Shown in pieces: positions 26,609-35,986 of a stretch of DNA of 64,000 nt. A program made the translations under genes and the position numbers. Under the pieces are notes generated by a model, which searched no databases, was not told the DNA's origin, and saw nothing but the letters and a program-made list of their open reading frames with translations. The DNA is taken from the NCBI GenBank assembly GCA_030024085.1, contig JASEJE010000014.1, positions 19,943 through 83,942 on the forward strand, read 5' to 3'. Positions within the stretch are counted from its first letter, which is position 1; every line of letters starts with the position of its first letter. Source of the DNA: Bacillota bacterium (GTDB lineage: Bacteria; Bacillota; SHA-98; UBA4971).

Positions 26609-27613
26609 TCACGGTGCAGATCTCGCGAACACCCTGACCGGTCGAAGACAGGTGCCTTCCACGGTCCTCTCGACACGTGCGATGCCGATGAGTTCGCCCG
26701 TATCCCGGTGCACGCGCACAAGGCCAGGGCCGGACTCGTCCCAGTCCCCCTCCCCGTCTCTGTCGCCGTCTCCGTGCCCATCTTCGGCGATGGTGACCCG
26801 TTCCCGACCGCCCGGTCCACACCCGAGCACTCCAACCGGCGCTCCGGCCGACAGTTTCCGCGCATCGTCGCTGCTCAGCGTGACCGCCGGAAGGTGGGAG
26901 AGCCCCGCTGCGACGGGCAGCACCAGCTCCCCCAGGCGCCCGTCGCTTGCATGCGCCTGGATTTCATCCAGAGTGTGCGCGTCCGACAGGCGGAACGGAC
27001 CCACCCGTGTCCGCACCAGAGAACCGAGATGTGCCCCGCACCCCAGGGACTCGCCGATATCCGCCGCAAGCTGCCGGATGTACGTCCCCGAGGAGCAGAC
27101 CACGCTCACGGCGACCCGGCTCCCGACGACAAGTGGTTCGTCCGGCCACGACTCGACGTTGATCTCGAATATCGTCACGCGCCTGGGCGCGCGTTCGACT
27201 TCGATCCCCTTGCGCGCAAGCTCGTACAGCCTGTGCCCCTCGTGGTGAACAGCTGAAACCATGGGCGGCAGCTGGAGTATCTCTCCGGTGTACTCGGAAA
27301 GGACCTTGCCGAACCTGCCTCTCGACACCCGGACCTCGTCCGGCTGCGCCACTCGGGCCACCGTCCCTGATGCATCTTGCGTATCTGTGACGATCCCGAG
27401 GACGATCTCCGCCGTGTAAGCTTTCGGCAGCCCCAGCATGAACTGCATGGCCCTGGTGGCCCTGCCGAGCAGGACCACGAGGACGCCGGTGGCATCGGGA
27501 TCGAGGGTCCCGGCGTGTCCGACCCTCTTTATCCCTGCCGCCCGCCTGATGTGCGCCACCACGTCATGGGATGTCATTCCGCCGGCCTTTGCAACAACCA
27601 GGATGCCGTCCAT
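26609..27613 (-). CDS. truB: tRNA pseudouridine(55) synthase
   Basis: This enzyme makes psi55 in the T-loop of tRNAs. The start MDGILVVAKAGGMTSHDVV (ATG 27613) and GHAGTLDPDATGVLVVLLGRATR with catalytic Asp near residue 38 are diagnostic, followed by YTAEIVLG and SSGTYIRQLAADIGE. The open frame runs on to 28147, but that upstream part overlaps nrnA. The C-terminal PUA-like region contains an insertion, DGHGDGDRDGEGDWDES, encoded by near-repeats of a short unit, which is unusual. The gene lies 11 bp after nrnA. Confidence 0.93.
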   Translation of the reverse strand: MDGILVVAKAGGMTSHDVVAHIRRAAGIKRVGHAGTLDPDATGVLVVLLGRATRAMQFMLGLPKAYTAEIVLGIVTDTQDASGTVARVAQPDEVRVSRGRFGKVLSEYTGEILQLPPMVSAVHHEGHRLYELARKGIEVERAPRRVTIFEINVESWPDEPLVVGSRVAVSVVCSSGTYIRQLAADIGESLGCGAHLGSLVRTRVGPFRLSDAHTLDEIQAHASDGRLGELVLPVAAGLSHLPAVTLSSDDARKLSAGAPVGVLGCGPGGRERVTIAEDGHGDGDRDGEGDWDESGPGLVRVHRDTGELIGIARVERTVEGTCLRPVRVFARSAP

Positions 27614-27624
27614 AGCCCCGGGAC

Positions 27625-28599
27625 CTACCTTGCCCTCGCCATCATCTCGTAGACCTTCTGAAGCACTGCACGCCTTGCGTCCTCCAGGGAGAGTGCGTCC
27701 ATGCTGCAGCCGGCGGCACGCGAGTGCCCGCCGCCATTGAACGCCTCGGCAAGCGCGCTCACATCGAAGTCGCCCCTGGACCTCATGCCCACACGCACCT
27801 TGCCCTCGGCGCTCTCCCTGAACAGGAGAGCCACCTCCACGCCCTTCACCATCCGGGGGTAGTTCACGAAACCCTCTGTCTGACCTTCGTCCACTCCAAA
27901 CTCCGACAGCCACTCGCGCCGGACCTCGAGCCATGCCACCTTTCCCGATTCGTCCACGTGCAGGGTATCGAGTACGCGACCGAGCAGCTTGAGACTGCCG
28001 AGGGTCTTGGTCTCGTATACCTGCTCGGACACTCTGAACGGCTCCGCGCCCTTTTCCACGAGCCTCGCGGCGATGCGGAGGGTGGTCGGGCTTGTGTTGG
28101 AGAATCGGAAAAACCCGGAGTCGGTGCCCACGGCCGTGAAGAGGCACATCGCCATATCCCTGTCCACGGGAACCTGCATGGCCACGAGGATCCTGTACAC
28201 CTGCTCTCCTGCGGCGGCCGCGCCCGGATCAACGTAGTTGTAGGTGCCGAACATCCTGTTCGTCACATGGTGGTCTATATTGATCACCGGGGTCCCGGGA
28301 GGGATCTTCCCGGCGATCCCCTCGATACGGTCGAGGTCACTCGAATCAATAACCACGACCGCGTCGAATTCGCCGGAAATGTGGTCGGGCGCGACTATCC
28401 TGTTCGACCCGGGCAGAAAGGCGAGGCTGTCGGGTACGCCCCCTGGGCACGACATGATGACCCGCTTCCCCATCTTCTGGAGGCCGAAGCCGAGGCCCAG
28501 CGTGGAACCGATAGCATCACCATCAGGCAGCACGTGAGTTGCTATGAGAAACGCACGATACCGCAGAAGGATGCGGGCAATGTCCTGGTGGCTCTCCAC
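27625..28599 (-). CDS. nrnA: NrnA-type DHH phosphoesterase (oligoribonuclease/pAp phosphatase)
   Basis: This enzyme degrades nano-RNAs and dephosphorylates 3'-phosphoadenosine 5'-phosphate; some homologues act on c-di-AMP products. The DHH domain shows HVLPDGDAIGSTLG (near residue 20), VVIDSSDLDRI and INIDHHVTNRMFG (near 110). The DHHA1 domain ends with the GGGHSRAAGCSM signature (near 300). At 324 residues it has the usual length. It overlaps the rbfA stop by one base. Its position between rbfA and truB is common in Clostridia. Confidence 0.93.
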   Translation of the reverse strand: MESHQDIARILLRYRAFLIATHVLPDGDAIGSTLGLGFGLQKMGKRVIMSCPGGVPDSLAFLPGSNRIVAPDHISGEFDAVVVIDSSDLDRIEGIAGKIPPGTPVINIDHHVTNRMFGTYNYVDPGAAAAGEQVYRILVAMQVPVDRDMAMCLFTAVGTDSGFFRFSNTSPTTLRIAARLVEKGAEPFRVSEQVYETKTLGSLKLLGRVLDTLHVDESGKVAWLEVRREWLSEFGVDEGQTEGFVNYPRMVKGVEVALLFRESAEGKVRVGMRSRGDFDVSALAEAFNGGGHSRAAGCSMDALSLEDARRAVLQKVYEMMARAR

Positions 28600-28976
28600 T
28601 ACTCCTGGCCTCCCTTTTTGCTTTCCGTGCCCCTTTCGCCCCGGATCTCCTTCAGGAGCTCGAACACACGCGCCCCGCGCCTTATCGACGTGTCGTAGCG
28701 GAAGACGATCTCGGGGGTGTGACGCAGCCTGATACGCCTGCCTATCTCGCTACGCACGAACCCCGTGGCGCTCTCGAGGGCAGCCATGGTCTCGTCCACC
28801 TGGGTCTTGTCTCCCATCACGCTGACAAAGATCTTCACGTGCCGGAGGTCTTCCGATACCTCCACGTCGGTGATGGTGGCGAACCCCAGCCGCGGATCCT
28901 TGATCTCGCGGGCCAGGATGTCCGCCACCTCGGAACGAATCGCCTCCGCAACCCTCTCAACCCTGAGTCGAGCCAT
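28599..28976 (-). CDS. rbfA: Ribosome-binding factor A
   Basis: This small KH-like protein matures the 30S subunit and 16S rRNA 5' end. The 125-residue sequence shows RVERVAEAIRSEVADILARE, DPRLGFATITDVEVSEDLRH and RIRLRHTPEIVFRYDTSIRR, all family hallmarks. It sits 19 bp after ylxP and overlaps nrnA by one base. Confidence 0.95.
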   Translation of the reverse strand: MARLRVERVAEAIRSEVADILAREIKDPRLGFATITDVEVSEDLRHVKIFVSVMGDKTQVDETMAALESATGFVRSEIGRRIRLRHTPEIVFRYDTSIRRGARVFELLKEIRGERGTESKKGGQE

Positions 28977-28995
28977 CTCCCATCACCTTCCGACA

Positions 28996-29277
28996 CTAAA
29001 CGATGGTCCTCTCGCAACTTGTCACCTCGAGCTCAGCCTCGCTCTCGATGTCGCGCAGCACACGAGACAGCACGCTATCCACGAGGCGCGCCTCGTTCGA
29101 GATGCATGCGACTCCGAGAGTGGAGCGCTGCCAGAGGTCACAATCGGCAACCTCCGCAATGGCCACGTTGTGCCTGGCCCTCACCCTGTCGCAGACTCTC
29201 CTGACGACGCGCCGCTTGTCCTTGAGGGATGCGGCCCCGCCTATGAAGACCTCGAGCCTGAGAACGCCGACTATCAT
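28996..29277 (-). CDS. ylxP: DUF503 family protein YlxP
   Basis: This 93-residue protein of unknown function is encoded between infB and rbfA in many Firmicutes, as here. MIVGVLRLEVFIGGAASLKD followed by KRRVVRRVCDRVRARHNVAIAE is the DUF503 signature. The ATG at 29277 is chosen over the longer open frame because similarity starts there. A role in ribosome maturation is suggested only by context. Confidence 0.85.
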   Translation of the reverse strand: MIVGVLRLEVFIGGAASLKDKRRVVRRVCDRVRARHNVAIAEVADCDLWQRSTLGVACISNEARLVDSVLSRVLRDIESEAELEVTSCERTIV

Positions 29278-29323
29278 CGCCGTGCGCCTTCTCCGTGTAC
29301 CTCTATATGTCTCGTACATATCT

Positions 29324-32300
29324 TCATAGCTCTCGACGGGTTTCCTCCACCTTGAACGCCTCGATGACATCGCCCTCCTTGATGTCGTGGAAGTTCTCGA
29401 GGCCGATGCCACACTCGTATCCAGTTGCCACCTCAGAGACGTCATCCTTGAACCTTCTCAGTGACTCGATCTTACCCTCATGAACAACCACGTTGTCGCG
29501 GAGGACGCGCGCCAGCGAGTCGCGGGTGATCTTGCCGTCGCTTACCTTGCATCCGGCCACGAGTCCAACCTTCGGCACATGGAAGGTTGCCATCACGTCG
29601 GCCCGGCCTACGGTCACCTCATGCCTCTCCGGCTCGAGCAAGCCCTCCATCGCCGCCTTTACGTCGGCAGTGGCATCGTAGATGATCCTGTAGAGCCGTA
29701 TGTCGACCCGATCCCGTTCGGCCATCTTCTTCGCGTTGACGTCCGGCCGCACCTGGAACCCGATGATGATGGCCCCGGACGCCGATGCCAGCATGACGTC
29801 GCTCTCTGTGATGGCGCCCACGCCTGCATGGATCACGTTCACCTTCACCTCGTCGGTGGAAAGGTTCTCCAGCGACTGTCTGAGTGCCTCCACAGACCCC
29901 TGCACGTCCGCCTTGATGATGAGGTTGAGTTCCTTGACCTCTCCTTCCTGGATCTTGCCGAACAGGGCGTCCAGGCTGACCGTACGCGCCCCCTGAACCT
30001 CCTCGGCCCGCTTCCGCTCGGAGCGCCTCGCGGCGAGCTGCTTTGCCAGCTTATCCTCGGACACGACGTGGAGCACGTCTCCGGCTTGAGGTACTTCGGA
30101 GAACCCGAGCACCTCGACAGGCCTCGACGGGCCCGCGGCCTCCACAGGCCTGCCCTGGTCGTCGGCCATGGCTCGCACCTTGCCGAATACCTCGCCGGCA
30201 ACTATAGAGTCGCCGACGCGTAGCGTGCCCTTCTCCACGAGCACCGTGGCCACCGGCCCCCTGCCTCTGTCGAGCCGGGCTTCTATCACGGTTCCCTTCG
30301 CCGGCCGATCCGGGTTGGCCTTGAGCTCCCTCATATCGGCAACCAGCAGAATCATCTCCAGAAGATCCTCGATGCCCTGTTTGCGGAGGGCAGAGACCTC
30401 AACGGTCACGGTGTCTCCGCCCCACTCCTCGGGCACGAGCCCCTGCTGGGCAAGCTCCTGCTTGACCCTGTCTGGCTGGGCGTTCGCCTTGTCTATCTTG
30501 TTGATCGCGACGACGATCGGCACCTTCGCAGCGCGGGCGTGGTTGATGGCCTCGACGGTCTGCGGCATCACGCCGTCATCGGCTGCAACCACGAGCACGG
30601 CTATATCGGTCACCTGGGCTCCACGCGCCCGCATGGCCGTGAACGCCTCGTGGCCCGGCGTATCGATGAAGGTGATCTTCCTCCCGCCAAGCTCAACCTG
30701 GTAGGCTCCGATGTGCTGGGTAATGCCTCCCGCCTCCTGCGCAGTGACGTTGGTCTGGCGTATGGCATCCAGGAGCGACGTCTTGCCGTGGTCGACGTGC
30801 CCAAGCACCGTCACCACGGGTGGCCTCGGCTTGAGGGCCTCCGGCGCGTCGGGGACGTCCTCGATTCCAAACTCCCGCGCCTCTTTCTGCTCGAAGGGCT
30901 CCACGTCGAACCCATGTTCGTCGGCCACCAGGCTCGCAGCATCGAAGTCGATCTCCTGGTTGATGGTGGCGAGAACCCCCATGCCCATCAGAGACTTTAT
31001 GACGTCGGCCGAAGCTATGCCCAGCTTCTCAGCGAGTTCCCCCACGGTGATGCCGGCAGGCAGCGCGATCTTCCTCTCTCTCTTGGGATGCTCGCGCCTC
31101 CTTGCGGCGGCTGCCGCTCCCGCCTGCGCACCAGCCGGGCGCCTCGGCATCCTTGCGCGGATGATGGCCTCGGCTCGCGCTTCACGCAGCTTCTCGGCGC
31201 CCTTGCCGCCCTTGATCAGCTCGAGCCTGCGCTCGGTGCGGCGATCCTTCTGTTCTCTGCTTTCTCCCTTGTACTCGCGCCTCGCCTCAGGCCTCGGCGG
31301 CCGCCCCGCTGATGGCCGCTTTGACTCCGCCGGGCCTTGAGCAGGAGCCTGGGCCGGACCGCGAGCCCGACCAGGTCGCTGTGGCGCCCCGGCTGCGGCG
31401 CCCGCTGCAGGCTGATGTGCGGCAGGCTGCCTCGCGGCAGGGGGTCTTGAGACGGGCTGCCCTGGAGTGGGCTGGGGCTGCCCCGCACGAGTGGGCTGCC
31501 CGCCGCCGACATGCCTGGCAGCGCGAGCCTCGCGTGGCTGCTGGGCTACCGGTCGGGACGCAGGCCCACGCTCAGGCCGCCCGGCAGGACGCGCGCCGTG
31601 CGTTGAAGGCGCGGCTCCCTTATCCTCGGGTCGCCGTGGAGCCTCTGGTGTCGGCTCGGCAGACCGCGCCGGTCCACTGGCTGCGGCCCCCGCACCGACA
31701 GGCGCCGCCCCCGCAACGGGCTGCTCCTGGCCCGATTCCAGAGCCTCCTGCGGCCCCCTCACGGCGACGTCCGGAGCCTCCGGTCTTACCATTCCCCGCT
31801 CCGCAGTCTGCGTCGCGGTCTTCTCACTCTCCGGCGGACGGACGACGGGAGCAGCCTCAGGCCGCGGCGCACGGGAAGTCTCCTGAGCCTCCTGCGTCGC
31901 TCTCCCTGGCTCAGCCGACGGCGGAGCCGGGCGGACCGAAGGACGAATCTGCCTGGGCCTCTCGAAGGGTCTGCCCCTGCCCCCCGCTGCGCCCGGGGAC
32001 GTCCTCCCCACGGCACCCGCCGGCGCCGTAGTCGGACCGGGACGACCTGGTCGTCCTGGACTCCTCGACTGCGCAGCCGGCATGGTAGGGGCGACCTGGG
32101 TCGGCCAGTGCCTTTTCGCCACCGGTCGCTGCCCAGCGGACGGCAAGCCCGCGGGCGTCCACCTGCGCTCCTGTCTGTCAGGAGATGGCGGGTGATGGGC
32201 GGTCTCCGGCCTCCCGCTGGTGGTCTGGGGCCTCCTCTCCGGTCCGCGCCTGTGCCCGGCATCGGACGGAGCGGCGGAACGTGGCCTTCCGGCCCCAGGG

Positions 32301-32626
32301 CCCGGTCTGCCGCCTCGCGCCTGGATGGGCCTCGGCAGCGGAAGAGGCCTTGGCTTTGGTTTCGGCCGCTCGCGAGGCGGCGTCTCCCTCACCGCGGGTT
32401 TTTCCTTTTCCGGAGCAGGCTGGGCGGGCCCGACGGACCGACCCTCGGGCTCCTTGCGCCCGTCCTTCTCGGCAAACCTGTTCTTTATGAACCTTACCAC
32501 ATTGTCTTCCAGGGCGCTCATGTGGTTCTTGTCGCGCACGCCGGACTCGGCGAGGAGGTCAAGGATCTCCTTGCTATTCCTGCCGAGCTCGCGTGCGAGC
32601 TCGTATACCCTGGTCTTCTTCCCCAT
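29324..32626 (-). CDS. infB: Translation initiation factor IF-2
   Basis: This GTPase delivers fMet-tRNA to the 30S subunit. [20 protein letters not shown] at ATG 32626 is the canonical N-terminal subdomain start. A very long Pro/Arg/Gly/Ala-rich linker (about residues 60-470) precedes the second IF2_N region. The G domain has [23 protein letters not shown] and NKIDKANA, followed by domains II-IV. At 1100 residues it is on the long side, owing to the linker. A run of 29 further codons upstream lacks family sequence. ylxQ (L7Ae-like), normally between rnpM and infB in Bacillus, is absent. Confidence 0.96.
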   Translation of the reverse strand: MGKKTRVYELARELGRNSKEILDLLAESGVRDKNHMSALEDNVVRFIKNRFAEKDGRKEPEGRSVGPAQPAPEKEKPAVRETPPRERPKPKPRPLPLPRPIQARGGRPGPGAGRPRSAAPSDAGHRRGPERRPQTTSGRPETAHHPPSPDRQERRWTPAGLPSAGQRPVAKRHWPTQVAPTMPAAQSRSPGRPGRPGPTTAPAGAVGRTSPGAAGGRGRPFERPRQIRPSVRPAPPSAEPGRATQEAQETSRAPRPEAAPVVRPPESEKTATQTAERGMVRPEAPDVAVRGPQEALESGQEQPVAGAAPVGAGAAASGPARSAEPTPEAPRRPEDKGAAPSTHGARPAGRPERGPASRPVAQQPREARAARHVGGGQPTRAGQPQPTPGQPVSRPPAARQPAAHQPAAGAAAGAPQRPGRARGPAQAPAQGPAESKRPSAGRPPRPEARREYKGESREQKDRRTERRLELIKGGKGAEKLREARAEAIIRARMPRRPAGAQAGAAAAARRREHPKRERKIALPAGITVGELAEKLGIASADVIKSLMGMGVLATINQEIDFDAASLVADEHGFDVEPFEQKEAREFGIEDVPDAPEALKPRPPVVTVLGHVDHGKTSLLDAIRQTNVTAQEAGGITQHIGAYQVELGGRKITFIDTPGHEAFTAMRARGAQVTDIAVLVVAADDGVMPQTVEAINHARAAKVPIVVAINKIDKANAQPDRVKQELAQQGLVPEEWGGDTVTVEVSALRKQGIEDLLEMILLVADMRELKANPDRPAKGTVIEARLDRGRGPVATVLVEKGTLRVGDSIVAGEVFGKVRAMADDQGRPVEAAGPSRPVEVLGFSEVPQAGDVLHVVSEDKLAKQLAARRSERKRAEEVQGARTVSLDALFGKIQEGEVKELNLIIKADVQGSVEALRQSLENLSTDEVKVNVIHAGVGAITESDVMLASASGAIIIGFQVRPDVNAKKMAERDRVDIRLYRIIYDATADVKAAMEGLLEPERHEVTVGRADVMATFHVPKVGLVAGCKVSDGKITRDSLARVLRDNVVVHEGKIESLRRFKDDVSEVATGYECGIGLENFHDIKEGDVIEAFKVEETRREL

Positions 32627-32639
32627 ATACCCACCACCT

Positions 32640-32966
32640 TTAAGACTTCGCGGTCTCGGGCGGGAGACCCTGCTCCTCGGCACACAGCGAGATCTGACGC
32701 ATGAGACCATCAACTACATCTTCAGGCACGGCCGCTCCGAGGGCCGCATCCAGCCTTTTCCCCTTCATCGCGAGAACGAGGCACCGGGCGTCAGGACAGA
32801 TGTACGCTCCCCTCCCGGAGCGCTTCCCCGTGGGGTCCACCTCCACGAGGCCTTCCGGCGTGCGCACGATTCGGACGAGCTCCTTCTTGGGCCTGACCTG
32901 CCTGCAGCCCACGCACGTGCGCTGCGGGATCTTCCTCACTTTCTGACGGGGCTTGCCTCTCGCCAT
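32640..32966 (-). CDS. rnpM: RNase P modulator RnpM (YlxR, DUF448)
   Basis: This is a small nucleic-acid-binding protein recently assigned as an RNase P modulator in B. subtilis. [20 protein letters not shown] (residues 13-32) and [18 protein letters not shown] (about 51-68) are the family motifs. The 108 residues are slightly longer than the ~90 usual. It lies between nusA and infB, 13 bp before infB. Confidence 0.9.
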   Translation of the reverse strand: MARGKPRQKVRKIPQRTCVGCRQVRPKKELVRIVRTPEGLVEVDPTGKRSGRGAYICPDARCLVLAMKGKRLDAALGAAVPEDVVDGLMRQISLCAEEQGLPPETAKS

Positions 32967-33012
32967 CTTCCAGAATCACCCGCCTCTAGTCGCCCGACTT
33001 GCAGCCGCTGAC

Positions 33013-34644
33013 TTAGGAATCCACATCGATGTCAAGCTCATCTTCGAGGTCGTGGTCGAGCCTGGCTTTCTTTGCGACGCGCCCTTTCCTCGGGATCACC
33101 TCGTCGTGCTCTTCGCCCTTCCTGACCTTATCCTTCTTCTTGCGCCGGCTCTGGGTCTCACCGGAACTCTCCCGCTCCGCCTCTCCGTCCGGCGCAGGCG
33201 TGACCTCGGCGGCCCCGGGAACGATACCAGCTTCACGTGCGGGGCCCGCCTCCGCGGGGGTCTCCGCGCCCGCCGCGCCCCCGGCCTCACCCACACCCTC
33301 AGTCGCATCCTCCGTCTCTACCTGCGCCTCGGCCTCAGTCTCAGTCTCAGTCTCAGTATCAGCATCAGTCTCAGTCTCGGCCTCGGCCTCGGGCTCCGCC
33401 TCGATCTCGGCCTCCGCCTCCGCCTCAGCCGGTTGGGCCGGACCCTCGTACACCGCCGCCTCCGGTACACCCTCGTCTGCGGCGGGCTCTGCCGGAGCCT
33501 CAGGCGTGGACTCTTCCTCCGGCGCCTTCTCGAACTCAGGCTCACCCGGCTGTGATTCCTGCTCCTGCGCGGCCCTCTCCGCAGCCAGTCGCTCTTCTTC
33601 CTCCTCGAGCGCCCGCGCCTGGGAGTCGCTCTTTATGTCGATCTTCCAGCCTGTCAGCTTGGCGGCAAGCCGCGCGTTCTGGCCTTCCTTCCCGATGGCC
33701 AGCGACAACTGGTTGTCGGGCACTATAGCCCTTGCCACACGGGTTGCTTCGTCCACACGCGTCAGGATGACGCGCGCGGGGCTCAGAGCATTCGACACGT
33801 ATATGCCGGGGTCGTCGTGCCACTGGATGATATCTATCTTCTCGCCCCGGAGTTCCGCAACGATCTTCTGCACCCGCATTCCGCGGGGGCCCACGCACGC
33901 CCCGACGGCGTCCACGTTCGGGTCATAGGACAACACCGCAACCTTGGACCTGCTGCCCGCCTCCCTGGCGATGCCCTTGATCTCGACTGTCCCATCGTAT
34001 ATCTCGGGGACCTCCAGCTCCAGGAGCCTTTTGAGGAGACCCGGGTGGCTGCGGGAAACGACCACCTGCGGTCCTTTGGGCGTCTTGCGCGCCTCTACGA
34101 TGTAGACCTTTATCCTGTCGCCGAACGAGTAGGTCTCGCGCTGCACCTGTTCGGACTGGGGTATCACCGCTTCGACCCGCCCGAGGTCCACGATGACGTT
34201 GCGCATCTCGCGCCGCTGGACGATTCCCGTCACAACGTCGCCCTCTCTGTTGCTGTACTCCTCGAATATCACGCCCCGTTCGGCCTCGCGGATCTTCTGG
34301 ACCACCACCTGCTTGGCGGTCTGCGCAGCTATTCGCCCGAATTCGCGGGGCGTAACCTCCACCTCGAAGACGTCGCCAACCTGGTGAGTGGGGTCCACCG
34401 CCCGGGCCTCGTCCAGCGATATCTCCTGCCTGGGGTCCCGCGCCGCCTCTACGACGTTCTTGTGCGCATAGACATTGATGTCCCCGGTATCAGGGTCTAT
34501 CTTGACCCTGACGTTCTGGGAAGAGCCGTAATTGCGCTTGAAGGCTGAGACCAGCGCCGTCTCTATGGCCTCGAGCAACGCGCCGCGCGGTATTCCCCGC
34601 TCCTTCTCAAGCTGTGTAAGCGCCTGAATGACCTCGGAATTCAT
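33013..34644 (-). CDS. nusA: Transcription termination/antitermination protein NusA
   Basis: NusA binds RNA polymerase and RNA and modulates pausing and termination. MNSEVIQALTQLEKERGI at ATG 34644 (after GAGGAGG) starts the RNAP-binding domain. S1 lies around 130-200 (NREGDVVTGIVQRREMRNVI) and two KH domains cover about 200-345 (AVGACVGPRGMRVQKIV, LSLAIGKEGQNARLAAKL). The standard Firmicutes protein ends near residue 365. This one continues for about 180 residues of Glu/Ala/Thr repeats (ETETDADTETETETEAEA) and then a basic and an acidic end. The tail is encoded by near-perfect hexanucleotide repeats at 33330-33420. Confidence 0.95.
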   Translation of the reverse strand: MNSEVIQALTQLEKERGIPRGALLEAIETALVSAFKRNYGSSQNVRVKIDPDTGDINVYAHKNVVEAARDPRQEISLDEARAVDPTHQVGDVFEVEVTPREFGRIAAQTAKQVVVQKIREAERGVIFEEYSNREGDVVTGIVQRREMRNVIVDLGRVEAVIPQSEQVQRETYSFGDRIKVYIVEARKTPKGPQVVVSRSHPGLLKRLLELEVPEIYDGTVEIKGIAREAGSRSKVAVLSYDPNVDAVGACVGPRGMRVQKIVAELRGEKIDIIQWHDDPGIYVSNALSPARVILTRVDEATRVARAIVPDNQLSLAIGKEGQNARLAAKLTGWKIDIKSDSQARALEEEEERLAAERAAQEQESQPGEPEFEKAPEEESTPEAPAEPAADEGVPEAAVYEGPAQPAEAEAEAEIEAEPEAEAETETDADTETETETEAEAQVETEDATEGVGEAGGAAGAETPAEAGPAREAGIVPGAAEVTPAPDGEAERESSGETQSRRKKKDKVRKGEEHDEVIPRKGRVAKKARLDHDLEDELDIDVDS

Positions 34645-34759
34645 CGTAACCCTCCTCGCCCTCCGGCGGATTATCCCGTTATGCCGCATAATGGCCTGCA
34701 AAATGCGGGCATTTCGCCCGCCTTCCGAAAACCAGGAGACGCCCGGACACCTCGCGGAC

Positions 34760-35218
34760 CTAGATCTCCACGACCAGCCTCGCACGGCTTATCTTCTCGC
34801 GAGGCACCTCGACGATGCGCCCGTCGAGATCAAGCCTGACCCTGCCGTCGACCATGCCCAGGAGCCTGCCCTGGAAAGACTTCTTGCCGTCAATCGGCGA
34901 ATACGTGTTCACCAGCACCATGCGCCCGCGAAACCGCTCGTAGTCGCTTTCACGCCTGAGAGGCTTCTCCCCCGAGGATGATACCTCAAGCACGTAGCTC
35001 TGAGGGATCGGATCGAGGTCATCGAGCTTGCGGCCGAGTTCATTGTTGACCCACTCACAATCATCCATGGAGACTCCCTCAGGACGATCGATATACACCC
35101 TGAGGTACCACTGGCCGCCTTCCCTCACGTATTCCACGTCTACGAGTTCGATCCCTTTTTCGTCCATCATCGGTTGCACGACTCCCGTGACCAGGTTCTC
35201 GATGTCCTGAGGCTTCAC
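34760..35218 (-). CDS. rimP: Ribosome maturation factor RimP
   Basis: This factor is needed for 30S maturation. The 152-residue protein has the two RimP domains: GIELVDVEYVREGGQWYLRV then YIDRPEGVSMDDCEWVNNEL (residues 20-60), PQSYVLEVSSSGEKPLRRES (about 73-92), and the C-terminal SH3-like part with VRLDLDGRIVEVPREKISRARLV. It is the first gene of the large leftward operon, about 160 nt downstream of a sigma-A promoter. GGAGGAGG precedes the start codon. Confidence 0.94.
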   Translation of the reverse strand: MKPQDIENLVTGVVQPMMDEKGIELVDVEYVREGGQWYLRVYIDRPEGVSMDDCEWVNNELGRKLDDLDPIPQSYVLEVSSSGEKPLRRESDYERFRGRMVLVNTYSPIDGKKSFQGRLLGMVDGRVRLDLDGRIVEVPREKISRARLVVEI

Positions 35219-35317
35219 CTGTACCTTCCTCCTCCGTCCGAGCGCGCGATGCCATCTTCATCACCGGACGCCGGTCCGACCGGCGCGCCGGGATGGACCG
35301 AAAACCACCTCACAACA

Positions 35318-35342
35318 TGAGAGAGTGGGTTCCCCCACTCTC
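35318..35342 (-). promoter_or_regulatory. Leader hairpin of the rimP-nusA operon
   Basis: In the minus-strand leader, GAGAGTGGG and CCCACTCTC pair around a GGAA loop, about 40 nt after the predicted transcription start. A second small stem (GCCGGTCGGACCGGC) lies further on, near 35273-35287. The following tract is not U-rich, so it is a weak terminator at best. A pause or NusA feedback site is inference. Confidence 0.4.
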
Positions 35343-35385
35343 CACAGTTGCTGCAGCGTTGCCTGCTCGAAGGCTCTACGCTGAG

Positions 35386-35414
35386 AGTATAACATAACCA
35401 TGACCATCATGCAA
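35386..35414 (-). promoter_or_regulatory. Sigma-A promoter of the rimP-to-pnp operon
   Basis: The minus strand has TTGCAT (35414-35409), 17 bp, then TATACT (35391-35386) with an extended TGT. The predicted start lies near 35379. Upstream, 35420-35510 is rich in repeated GATGCAG/GCGATG words without a gene. Confidence 0.65.
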
Positions 35415-35614
35415 CAATGCGATAGTGCGATGATGCAGACACAATGCGATGGCGCAGGCCTGATGTAGATGCAGCCGTGGCGGTGCAGATGCAGCCCATG
35501 GTGCGCCGACCAAGAGAGATCCCATCGCGGGGGGACGCGCCGTCCCCGCGGGAAAGAAACGCCCCGTCGGGACATACGATCATGTTGACAATGCGTGGGA
35601 GGCTGTGCGAAGCG

Positions 35615-35878
35615 ATGGGAGAACACAGGGTCGTGGCAGCGATGGCCTGCTTGAGGGCGGCCGGCGCGGTAGTGGAGATCCTCGCAGCAGTCCTTATGCT
35701 GAGGTGCAGCCGCGTTGCCGCCGCGCTCAAGATCAACGCGGCGCTGGGAATCCTCGGTCCCGTCGTCCTGGCGGTCGTGTGCGCGCTGGGTGTCTCCGGC
35801 CTCGTCGGCCGCGTTTCGTGGGTGAAGCTCTTCGTCATCCTCTGCGGGACTATGCTGATTATGGTGGGTGCGAGATGA
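35615..35878 (+). CDS. yqhV: YqhV-like small membrane protein (DUF2619)
   Basis: This small protein of about 87 residues has three hydrophobic helices. VVAAMACLRAAGAVVEILAA then VLMLRC, INAALGILGPVVLAVVCALG and WVKLFVILCGTMLIMVGAR line up with recalled Bacillus YqhV (LTMAGLRVLSSMIELTAAIVML..., ILAIVGPLIF..., YAKLILIFTGVVLILAG). YqhV is encoded just before the spoIIIA operon in Bacillus, and its function is unknown. The start is uncertain: ATGs at 35582 and 35591 are also in frame, and GGGAGG lies 12 nt before the one chosen. The open frame to 35444 is not convincing. It is divergent from rimP. Confidence 0.65.
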   Translation: MGEHRVVAAMACLRAAGAVVEILAAVLMLRCSRVAAALKINAALGILGPVVLAVVCALGVSGLVGRVSWVKLFVILCGTMLIMVGAR

Positions 35879-35913
35879 CCAAAGCGCGCGGGGGCATCGC
35901 AGGTGTCATTCTC

Positions 35914-35942
35914 TTGAAATCGGACAGGTGCAAGTGTAGAAT
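35914..35942 (+). promoter_or_regulatory. Sigma-A promoter of the EF-G paralogue
   Basis: TTGAAA (35914-35919) and TAGAAT (35937-35942) are exactly 17 bp apart. The start point would be about 35 nt before the ATG, which follows AAGGAGGAG. Confidence 0.65.
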
Positions 35943-35986
35943 AGTGAAGGCAACACAAGATTGGACGAGCGTTTCTTAAGGAGGAG

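Noticed and set aside
35444..35614. N-terminal extension of the YqhV-like ORF
   Set aside because: It is derived from the GATGCAG-rich spacer and lacks any similarity to the family. A start near 35582-35615 fits better.
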